Shown piece by piece: positions 48,225-57,779 of a stretch of 64,000 bases of DNA. Source of the DNA: Arachis hypogaea (lineage: Eukaryota > Streptophyta > Magnoliopsida > Fabales > Fabaceae); contig NC_092051.1 in assembly GCF_003086295.3 (NCBI RefSeq), positions 7,184,810 through 7,248,809 on the forward strand, in the 5' to 3' direction. A program made the position numbers and the translations under genes. A model generated the notes under the pieces. That model saw nothing but the letters and a program-made list of their open reading frames with translations. It was not told where the DNA came from and ran no database searches. Every line of letters starts with the position of its first letter. The stretch's first letter is position 1.

Positions 48225-48857
48225 GTGGACCAATTCGACTATTATCCATTTTTCAGAATGACAACGCGAATTCTTAAAAAAAAAATAATTTATTTTAGTT
48301 TTTATCCTTTATTTTATGATACAACATGGTCTTTGTGATTATTTTTCCGTCAATTCTGAACGAAAAATGCTAACGTGTCGAATTTAAAAATGAACAGGAG
48401 TTATTTATCTTTTAATTTAAATTGATTAGAAATTTATTTGTCTTTATTTTTTAAACAATATCTTTTTTAAATTATTTTTTTATTTATTATATTAATATTT
48501 TTTTAATAAATTATTAAATATATAGTATAATAAGTACAAACTAATTAATAAATTATACAAATTTAAAAATATCATTTATTATAAAACTAAATAAATAACT
48601 CTCAAATATAATTTTTAAATATGTAAATAATAAACATTAAAATACGGTTAATACATTAATAATAACCCTATAATATTAGGATTATTAATTTAATGCAAAG
48701 ATATCAAATAGAATTATTAATTTAGTTTAAAGAGATAAAAAATTAAATTTGTTATTACACAGAAAAAATTTACTATATATCAAATAATGTGTTTATTAAT
48801 TTTCACTTTATTGTGAAAATTATCTAGATCATAATACTTGATTTCGAGTAAAATATA

Positions 48858-50747
48858 TGATGAGTTTGGAAAACTCTAATTTAATTTTGATGATGAACAA
48901 ACATTATTGAAATAATTAATTACAAAATTATTAATTTGATTTTCATTACACATATGTTAACTAATAATTTTTGTGATGCAGATTTTGATTGGGCCAAAAA
49001 CAAAATTCTGATGCAAGCCCAATTATATTCAGCTTTGGTTTAATATGGCTGAATTGTTTATTGTGCTACATGGGCTAGATTGAGTTATTATTGCTACAAG
49101 CCCAAAATGAATGCTTTCCTATTTGCTCAATGCATGATCCGAAAAATATTCATCAGGAAAGCAAATGTTATTAATTGGGCCAGATTAAATGATTGTTGCA
49201 ACTAAGCCCAATTTTATATGTGATGAGAGTTCCTCATGCATGATCCGAAACCAATAGAAAAAGAAAGCAAAATTGCTTCCAACGGATCCAAGCATTTCAC
49301 CATGTGATGGATTCCAAAATTTATTACATTGTCATTTATTGCATGGGAACTATGAGATAGAAAACAAGACATTTGATTTGATTGTAGCACTTATGGCTAC
49401 ACGCTACTCAGCAAGAAAAGAATCATTTCATTTAATCTCATTCTCTTTCCTAATTCAATGCTTTTCGAATTTCTCTCTTCTCTCTCTATTTGTTTCTCTT
49501 CTTCGATTATTACACAGAAAACAATGGATGCCATGGAAGCAAAACTGAGCTACCGAAATGAAGGAAGAGCACGCCTAAAGACCATCACAATGATGGCAAG
49601 AAAACATATCAAAATAAAAGCATGCTGTGGCTAAGATTTTCACCAAATATGGTTAGATTTGGTGAAGTAATCTTGAGCTCCTCATGCTCAAAAGTGGAAG
49701 AAGAAGATTCGGCCAGCAAGGAGGAGACTCTTGGAGGCGTGACTTGTCTTTGATTCTGCTCAACCACCACAGGAAGTAGCTAGAGTGGCGAAGTGATGGT
49801 AGAGGTAGAGATTGAAGCAGATGAAGTCATCATCATCATGAAGCATCAAGGGCCAGAAATCCATCTTGGAGAGCAAGCCAAGGATGGAGAGCCCGAATTG
49901 ATGAAGAGTGATGATCAAGGATGGACTAGAGGTAATTGCATGTTGGGTTTTGCATGGTTATCTCTTCTCTCTCTGTATGGCCGAACCGGTTATGTGTGAA
50001 GGAAAAGAAGTTAAGCTTGGGTTTTGGCTTCAAGTGTGGAGGCTTCCCTCTTCTATAAAAAGAGTGAACAACCACTGTTTGAAGCAAGGAGTTAGAAGTA
50101 AGCAGTGAGAGTGCAAGGCACAGGATTCTCAGAGCTACCTAAGCTTACAGATTTTCTTCTCCTTCAATGTATTCTGTTTAGTATTTTTCTGTTTAATTTT
50201 GTCATGTCTTGAGTCTCATGGAAAAAAGGCAAACAGTGAGGTTTGTATGAAAAAGCCATAGAGCGGAAAAAGGCAGAGAGTGCAAAATTAAAAGAAAAAG
50301 CCATAGATGTCTTAGAGTTCCTTTGTTCATCTATGTTGTGTTTCATGATTCTGTTGGAATCCCCTTGTAAGTTGGGTTAGCACTTTACAGATTGTAATCA
50401 GGAAGATTATAGTGAAATTCCATCATGTTTGTGATGGAGACTGGATGTAGGTTGCACTACACTTAGCAGCCGAACCAGGATATATCTGGGTGTAATTTTC
50501 TCTCTTCTCTACTCCATTTCTGTTTCTACTGCACAGAGGCTAGTACTGAAAATTATCTCATGCCAAGTGACGAGACAAAAAGAAAAATCTCGTGCCAAGT
50601 GACGAGACAAAAATAAAAGTCTCGTGGCTAGGGACGAGACAAAACTCAAAAAGTCTCCTGAAGTTAATTCAAAGGCCAGCAAGTGTCACTAAGCAAAAAA
50701 AGAGGGCTAAAATTCAACCCCCCTTCTCTTAGCCACTGAAACCATCA
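48858..50747 (+). mobile_element. Copia-type (SIRE/Maximus-like) solo LTR, 1890 bp
   Basis: The unit begins TGATGAGTTTGGAAAACTC and ends GCCACTGAAACCATCA. It is flanked by a perfect 5-bp duplication, ATATA (48853-48857, 50748-50752). Its 3' part has features I associate with legume SIRE-like LTRs: AGCAGCCGAACCAGGATATA, repeated (C)TCGTGCCAAGTGACGAGAC units at about 50560-50640, and TCAACCCCCCTTCTCTTAGC near the end. A TATA-like CTTCTATAAAAAGAGTG lies at about 50050. ORFs at 49273-50108 are not recognisable proteins. It is a recombination product of a lost full element. Confidence 0.85.
50560..50645. repeat. Tandem CTCGTG(C/G)C...GACGAGAC units in the copia LTR
   Basis: Three successive units of about 30 bp share (A/T)CTC(A/G)TGCCAAGTGACGAG with spacers of A-rich sequence (about 50561, 50591, 50621, the third more diverged). 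They lie in the 3' third of the LTR and can form small hairpins, since CTCGT pairs with ACGAG within each unit. Confidence 0.7.
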
Positions 50748-50912
50748 ATATATTTAAATTTAATTGAATTTTAATATACGTAAAATTTTAATCAATCTGC
50801 ATTATTCTTATATTGATAAATCTCCATCGATCTGTAGTCTTATGACAATATATATTATTAATAAATTAATAATATTATTGATACTTCGAGTTTGTTGAGT
50901 TTATAAATGGTC

Positions 50913-50947
<35 letters not shown>

Positions 50948-50997
50948 TTAGTAGCCTACTCATAGTGTAGTTTAGTGCAAAAATATCAAATAGAATT

Positions 50998-51494
50998 TGT
51001 TCATACTCTGACCCAAATGATAATCCAGGCCCAAATAAATTAAAAGGCCCAATCCTAAAAATTGGCCTTCACTGCCTATTCGACCTCCATAAAGAGGTCG
51101 GGATCCACGCCAGTAGGCAATTAGCACCTTTCTAAGTGAATAACCGCCTCCGTAAATCTCTCACTCACTTCTAGAGGAGAGATCTTAACAACCCTAGGAT
51201 AAAGGGACGGTCCACCATCAGAAGCGGAACTACTCCAACAGTGGTTATTGGCTCATCACCTATAAATAAACTGACACCCCTCAGGTATACTTAAGTCCAA
51301 TATTTTCTAAACCTGCTTATCCCTTTGCTGACTTAGGCATCAGAGTGTTTTTGCAGGTACCACCCCCACTCCTTCAAATACACAACTCGGACGGCGGCTC
51401 CCCGAACATAGTACGAGTCGGTGACCACCTTCCTTTTAAACTTGGGCCTTCCCTTATGGCCCAATCCACCGGTTTAAGGTAAAACCCCGGAACA
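50998..51494 (+). mobile_element. Gypsy-type solo LTR in opposite orientation, 497 bp
   Basis: It begins TGTTCATACTCTGACCC and ends ACCCCGGAACA, with a perfect 5-bp duplication, GAATT (50993-50997, 51495-51499). It resembles the reverse complement of the 531-bp LTRs nearby, sharing GTTCATAC..TGACCCAA, the CCTATAAATAAACTGACACC promoter, and GGCATCAGAGTGTTTTTGCAGG before GTACCACCCCC. It differs in its last 80 bp, so it is a related but distinct family. Confidence 0.88.
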
Positions 51495-51730
51495 GAATTA
51501 TTAATTTAGTTTAGAGAGATAAAAAACTAAAGTTGTTATTACTCAAAAATATTTTATTATATATCAAATAATGTGTTCATTAGTTTCCAATTTATTGTGA
51601 AAATTATCTAGATCATAATACTAATAATATATCATAGGATTATTATTATTAATGTATTAACCTTATTTTAATGCTTATTATTTATATATTTAAAAATTAG
51701 ATTTGAGAGTTATTTATTTAGTTTCATAAT

Positions 51731-52261
51731 TGTTACGATGGGTAACCGGAAATTAATGGGCTGGACGGTATTGGTTGGCCCAATCGTATGAGAAAGGAGG
51801 CCTGTAGATGGATTGACGATCCACGGGCTCCGTCCGACCTGTTCGTGAGAGGTGAGAGGGGGTGGTACCTGCAAAGACACTCCGATGCCAAAGTTAGCAA
51901 AGGGATTAAGCAGGTTTAGAATGTATTGGAACTTAGAGATACCTGAGGAGTGTCAGGGTATTTATAGTGGTGATCCAATAACCACCGTTGGAGTAGTGCC
52001 ACTTTTTTAGGGTACTAACCGTCCCTTTATCTTAGGGAGGTTAAGATATGGCTCCTAGAAGTGGTTAGAGAGATTCTAGGGGCAGTTACTCATTCAAACG
52101 AGTGTTTATCTGCCAGCTAACTCTCATCCCCAACTTCATTAGAGTAAGTCATGGTAGGAACCGACTTCCTGGGAAGAATTGGGGTGAAATGCGGGGCTCA
52201 TCCTTTAGGATTGGGCCTTTTATTTAGACCTGGGCCTTATCATTGGGCCAGGGTATGAACA
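51731..52261 (-). repeat. LTR at the 3' end of the gypsy element
   Basis: A 531-bp direct repeat of 60818-61348 that starts TGTTACGATGGGTAACCGG on the plus strand and ends GGGTATGAACA. A purine-rich stretch on the minus strand (complement of AGTGCCCCTACTCGAGCCC, 52261-52279) directly precedes it and is the likely polypurine tract. Confidence 0.95.
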
Positions 52262-52510
52262 GTGCCCCTACTCGAGCCCAATTTTTTAAGATTTGGGTTC
52301 GAGTATTCCACTCGGGGTTGTAGCCGACTTGTTGGGGGACCGACGTGATGGTCTAAAACCGACGTGACTTTTCGTGACCTTTTGGTTCTGACAGTTACGT
52401 CTAATCAGGCGTCGCGTCCGTTAGGGATGTGCGTAGGGATTGATGGTCTTGGTAACAGTGCGTCTTTATTAATGACTGCCCCGTTTTTACCATTGTGCCC
52501 CTAACGTACT

Positions 52511-52815
52511 TATATATACCTTCCCTCTCTTTCCTTGTTTCGTTTCCGCGATTTTTCAAATTTCCTCTTCATCTGTTCGCGCTGCACTCTTGTGTTCGAA
52601 GGCTTTTACTTCCTCCAACCCTCATTTTCAGATAAAGGTTAGTTTTTTCCCCTTCTGTAATATGCTTTTCTATTTGCATGCCTTTATTTTGTAGATAGAT
52701 AGGTTGGTTTGTAGACTTCCGTTTAGTTCCGTATTCCTTCCCTTTAGAGACCGTGTTTTTTGATTTTCCTTTTTTTTTTCCTTGTAGGTTTTTGTCACCT
52801 TTTTAAGAAAAGAAA
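52511..52815 (+). promoter_or_regulatory. Probable promoter and 5'-UTR intron of the antisense gene
   Basis: TATATATA at 52511-52518 is followed by a pyrimidine-rich initiation region (CCTTCCCTCTCTTTCCTTG). A likely 5'-UTR intron runs from GTTAG (52638) to a T-rich tract ending TTGTAG (52787). The ATG of the antisense ORF follows at 52816. The TATA box is inside the retrotransposon, outside the LTR, and drives the strand opposite to gag-pol. Confidence 0.55.
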
Positions 52816-54700
52816 ATGGCTTCCGTAGATGTTCTTTCTCAGTGGGTTGATGTCACGGTCCTAGGGGAGGAACCTTCGGTCGATACTGAGTTTATCACCC
52901 ACCTTCGTACTCGCCACAGAATTTGTACTTCTGAGGAGGACGAGCCGAAGTATGAGTTGGTAGTCCCGGGTCCAGAAGACCGGGTTTGCTTCGGGAGGGC
53001 CAATGAAGCAGCCCCTCATTTTTTCTTTATGTATGAGTGTATGATCACCCGTTTGGGTGTTTTTCTTCCTTTTTCAAATTTTGAGATGTCTGTTTTGCAT
53101 CACTGCCAAGTTGCCCCTACTCAACTTCACCCCAATTCTTGGGGTTTTTTGAAAATTTATCAACTTATTAGCCAAGCTTTGGAGTTCCCGACCTCTTTGA
53201 AGATTTTTTTATATCTTTTTCATATAACCAAACCCTTTAGTGGGTTAAATAATAAGCAACAGTGGGTGTCTTTCCGAGCCATACAGGGTCGGAGAGTCTT
53301 TACCCTTTTTGACGAATCTTTTCATGACTTTAAAAATTATTTTTTCAAAGTGCAAGCTGTAGAGGGTCACCACCCCTTTTTTCTGGATGATACTTCTTCT
53401 CCTCGCTTTCCCCTGTACTAGTTGGAGGCCTCCCCCTGTGAGAAATATGGTCTGGATGACCTAGACGAAGTGGAGGCGGCCGTTGTGGGGTTCCTCTGAG
53501 AAGTGTGGGGGAGGGCCCCATATCTGGACACTAAAAAATTCCTCCAGGGGTCTCCGACTTTTATCCAGGCGCAACTAGGTAGCTTTTGTTTTTCTAATTT
53601 ACTTCCGACTTGTGATTTCTTGTACCGACTTGTTTGACTTTTAGTTACTTCTTGTTTTTGTAGAGATGGCGAAGAAGAATGCTCAGGAATCTTACCAAAG
53701 AGTCCAGGAGGCCAAAGCAAGGTCTCGAGCCAGGACTGGTGGCTCCAAGGCGGTTATCTCTCCTCCTCCTCCTCCTCCTCGGAACATTGGGACTCCTTCC
53801 CAGCCCATTGTGATTTCTTCTTCAGCTTTCTCTCAGCCGCCCCCCTCCGCCCGACCTTCTCCTGAGCCCGAGAGGAGGAAGCGCAAGACTTTAGAGTCTG
53901 GCTCTTCTTTTGAGGGTGAGGTTAAGGCGGATGCCCTTGCATTCGTCCGAAAGTACATCTACCCCCATGCTCATATGAGGATGGATGATGTATCTGTTCG
54001 GAATCACCTTACCACTTTGGTTGAGGAGAGTCTCAGGGCGGCGGGTATTTGTGGTAAACTCTTAGATATTTTTGAGAAGGCTCCTCTCAGCTCTTTGGGT
54101 TCAACCTCGAAGGTTGAGGAGCTGGAAGGAAGGCTTCTTGTATATCAAGAGCATGAGAGGGGGTTGAAGGAGGAGGTCGCCAAGCTGAGGGAGGAGAGAG
54201 ATGGCCTTCGGGAGAGGGAGAGGAAGTTGCAAGCCCAATGCAACATGGAGGTGGGCCTGAGGAAAACAGCGCAGGACAGCTACCAAAGTTTATTTGAAGA
54301 TCTTGTGTCTGTGAAGAATGATTTGCTGAATTCTCGGAAGGCATATACCGAGTTGGAGGACTCTATTGCTGAGGCTGCCGAGGAGGCTTGGAGGATCTTT
54401 AAGGAGCAAGTTGGAGTCATTGCTCCTGACTTGGATCTTTCTCCTTTGGATCCTGACAAAGTTGTCCTTGACGGTGCCATAGTTGATCCCCCTGCTCCTA
54501 TGATCGTTTCTGAGTCAGAATTGAAGACTCGGGGGCAGAGGATCATTGAGTCCCCTCCTCACTCAAAGGACGTTCCGAGTTCTTCAGCAGTTCCTCCGAC
54601 TTCCTCTTCGTCTCCTATGGATGCCTCTTTCCCTGGTCCTAGTGGCGCTCTTCCTGACTCTGGTGGTGGTGATCCGTCTACTCCTCTTTCGAAAAAGTAA
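52816..54700 (+). pseudogene. Antisense gene (aORF) of the Tat retrotransposon, two exons, two stops
   Basis: The first ORF starts ATG at 52816 (MASVDVLSQWVDV) and shows features I associate with plant transposon-derived antisense proteins (VCFGRANEAAPHFFFMYECM, GVFLPFSNFEMSVLH). It is broken by TAG at 53419-53421 and TGA at 53497-53499. The same frame then reaches a donor (AG|GTAGCT, 53579). The acceptor TTTTTGTAG at 53663 gives an 85-bp intron that joins in frame with the second ORF (53666-54700). The second ORF encodes a Ser/Pro-rich head with a PPPPPP run, the basic EPERRKRKT, and a long coiled coil (about residues 150-250: EELEGRLLVYQEHERGLKEE). Tat/Retand and Grande elements are known to carry antisense extra ORFs. 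Their function is unknown. The two stops make this copy a likely pseudogene, although the second ORF alone could still be translated. Confidence 0.72.
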
Positions 54701-54832
54701 TTTGTTGGCTATTTGGGGGCCCGGCCTGTGGGTTCCCCCCTTTTAAACTTTTTATTTGTGTTTGGTGGTGTTTGAACAATTTGCTTCTGGCCTTATAAGG
54801 CCGTAAACAAAATATTTAAAATACTTGTTTTT

Positions 54833-54927
54833 GATAAGGGTTTAAGTTAACAAAAATAAATACCCCTTCTTGGATAAGGGTCTGATGTTAATAATAAATA
54901 CCCTTTTTTGGATAAGGGTTTAAGTTA
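54833..54927. repeat. Short tandem repeat downstream of the antisense gene
   Basis: GATAAGGGT(T/C)T recurs at 54833, 54873 and 54911, with TTAA(C)AAAAATAAATACCC between copies (period about 38-40 bp). It lies in the convergent gap between the antisense gene and the 3' end of pol. Confidence 0.8.
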
Positions 54928-55554
54928 CCTTATGCGTGCATGCTTTTTGATAATGATTTTTCAAACTCCCCTTGATCTTTTCTGAAAAACCTTTTGGCTT
55001 GTCTGTTTTTCTGAACCTTTTTGTTTTAAGGATTTTTAGGACAACTTTCTAACCTTTTCCTGGGTTTTTTCGATCTCTTTTGTTTATTCCTCGTGCTCAA
55101 TTTTGTTTTATTGAGTTTTTATGACTTAGGCTACTTTTGTGATTCATTTTTGTTTTACTCGGTTTCTTATCTCGACTTATGAGTCGGAATGTTTCCGAGT
55201 TTATCATGATCAACCTCTGTAACCTCTTTACACCGACTTGTACCTCGTCGTTTTATCCTGACGACCATCTAGGTCGGTTCATGGGATTTTCACGTTTTGT
55301 CGAGCTTAAGTCGGCGCGTTTCGTCGAAAGAAAGAGAAAACAAAGAAGGAATTTATAAGAGATATTTGTAAGATGAAAAAGATCTTTATTAATTGGGGAG
55401 GTACCTTATTGCTACTAAGGGTTTTTGACAATCTATTTCCCTTAGCCTCTACTATGATGCCTCGTTAAAAACCCTTCTCCAGAAAAAACCCTTTGATTTT
55501 TGGGAAAAAATCATGAAGTTGGGAAAAGAGTACATCAGGGAGTAGAGTTCGCTT
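54928..55554. other. Convergent non-coding gap in the gypsy element
   Basis: No ORF of note. It is T-rich on the plus strand up to about 55160. Then come several CGACTT/AAGTCGG-type words (for example 55168, 55231 and 55306), which also recur elsewhere in the element. It separates the convergent antisense gene and pol. Confidence 0.5.
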
Positions 55555-57779
55555 TTAACTGTAGTACCTTTTCATATTACAAGCATGCCACGACCTTGGT
55601 AACTCGGTTCCGTTCAGGTCGGTTACTTTATAATAAACTTTTCCTAAGACCTCATTGACTTTGTATGGTCCCTTCCAATTTGCAGCGAGTTTTCCTTCCC
55701 CTGATTTGTTGACTCCAATGTCGTTTCTGATTAAGACCAAGTCATTCGGGGTGAATGCTCTTCGAATGACTTTTTTGTTGTACCTTGTAGTCATCCTTTG
55801 CTTCAACGCTGCTTCTCTTATCTGGGCTTCTTCTCGGATTTCGGGGAGCAAGTCGAGCTCCTCTTTGTGTCCCTGTATGTTTCCGATCTCGTCATGGAGG
55901 ATTACTCTTGGGCTTTGTTCGTTGACTTCTATAGGTATCATGGCTTCTACGCCATAGACTAGTCGGAAGGGCGTTTCTCCAGTGGCGGACTGGGGGGTTG
56001 TCCTGTAAGCCCATAGCACTTGTGGGAGCTCTTCGGCCCAGGCCCCTTTTGCATCTTGTAATCTTTTCTTCAGTCCTGCTAGTATGACTTTGTTGGCTGC
56101 CTCGGCTTGCCCATTGGCTTGCGGGTGCTCCACCGAAGTGAACTGGTGTTTGATTTTCATACTGGCTACTAGGCTTCTAAAGGTAGAGTCAGTGAATTGG
56201 GTTCCGTTATCTGTAGTAATGGAATAGGGTATCCCATATCTTGTGATGATATTTTTGTAGAGGAACCTTCGACTTCTTTGTGCGGTGATAGTGGCCAATG
56301 GTTCTGCTTCTATCCATTTTGTGAAGTAATCTATTCCCACGATCAGGTATTTGACTTGTCCTGGCGCCTGGGGAAAAGGACCTAACAAATCCATTCCCCA
56401 TTTCGCAAAGGGCCATGGAGAAGTGATGCTGATGAGCTCCTCCGGGGGAGCCACGTGGAAATTTGCATGCATTTGGCATGGTTGACACTTTTTCACAAAT
56501 TCGATTGCATCTTTCTGCAAGGTCGGCCAGTAGAATCCTGCTCGGATCACTTTCCTGGCTAATGACCTTTCTCCGAGATGATTTCCGCAGATCCCACTAT
56601 GGACTTCCTCCAATACCTCGGTGGTTTTTGAGGTCGGTATGCACTTTAACAATGGTGTTGATATCCCCCTCCTGTAGAGAATATTTTTCACCAAGGTGTA
56701 GTGTTGTGCTTCCCTCCAGATTTTCTTAGCCTCTTTTTCCTCTTTTGGGAGGATGTCGAATTTCATGTATTCGACCAAGGGGTTCATCCATCCGAGGCTT
56801 AATCCGACTACCTCAAGGACCTCTTGTTTGTCTTTCTCTTTTACTACGGAGGGTTCCTGGAGAGTTTCCTGGATCAGGCTTCTGTTATTCCCTCCTGGCT
56901 TGGTACTTGCTAACTTGGATAGGGCGTCTGCTCTGCTATTTAGATCCCGAGTTATGTGTTTGACCTCGGTTTCTGCAAAATGCCCAAGGTGTTCCAGAGT
57001 TTTTTCCAAGTACATCTTCATATTTGGGTCCTTTGCCTGATACTCTCCCCTTATCTGGGAGGTCACCACTTGCGAGTCGCTATATATCATCACCTTTGTA
57101 GCACCGACTTCTTCCGCCAGCTTCAATCCAGCAATCAAGGCTTCATACTCTGCCTGATTATTTGAAGCTGGGAATTCAAATTTGAGGGAAACCTCTATCT
57201 GGGTTCCTCTTTCATCCACCAATATTATGCCTGCGCCGCTTCCTGTTTTGTTTGAGGATCCATCTACAAAGAGTTCCCATGTAGTTGGTTTTTCCTCTTG
57301 GTCTCCTGCGTATTCTGCAATGAAGTCGGTGAGGCACTGGGCTTTAATCACCGTCCGAGTTTCATACTTCAAGTCGAACTCAGAGAGTTCTATTGCCCAT
57401 TGAACCATTCTCCCTGCAACATCCGTCTTTTGGAGGATTTGCTTCATGGGTTGGTTCGTGCGGACTCTTATTGTGTGAGTTTGAAAGTAAGGCTGTAGTC
57501 TTCGTGAGGCTACTACTAAGGAGTGGGCAAACTTCTCTAGTTTGTGGTACCTTAGCTCAGGACCTTGTAGAACTTTACTGATGAAATATACTGGGTGCTG
57601 ACCGGCCTCGTCTTCTCTTATCAGGGCCGATGAGACGGCCTTGTCTGCTACAGATAAGTATAGGACGAGGTCTTCTCCAGCTATAGGTCGGGTCAGGATA
57701 GGAGGTTAGCTCAAGAATCTTTTGAACTCCTGGAACGCCTCCTCGCATTCAGGAGTCCATTCGAACTGACATCCCTTTC
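55555..57779 (-). pseudogene. Gypsy pol, 3' part: RNase H, archaeal-type RNase H, integrase
   Basis: The open part is 57447-55555 (630 codons). It begins at the end of the RT-linked RNase H (VQWAIELSEFDLKYE). A second, archaeal-type RNase H follows (WELFVDGSSNKTGSGAGIIL, NQAEYEALIAGL, IYSDSQVV, NSRADALSKLAS). The integrase has an HHCC zinc finger (HSGICGNH ... CQPCQ) and a DDE core: WGMDLLGPF, TTDNGTQF and GQAEAANK. The last 90 residues form the integrase C-terminal domain (LVLIRNDIGVNKSGEGKLAA). An in-frame TAA near 57703 and the frameshift near 57800 separate it from the upstream ORF. A second RNase H is the hallmark of the Tat clade. Confidence 0.9.
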
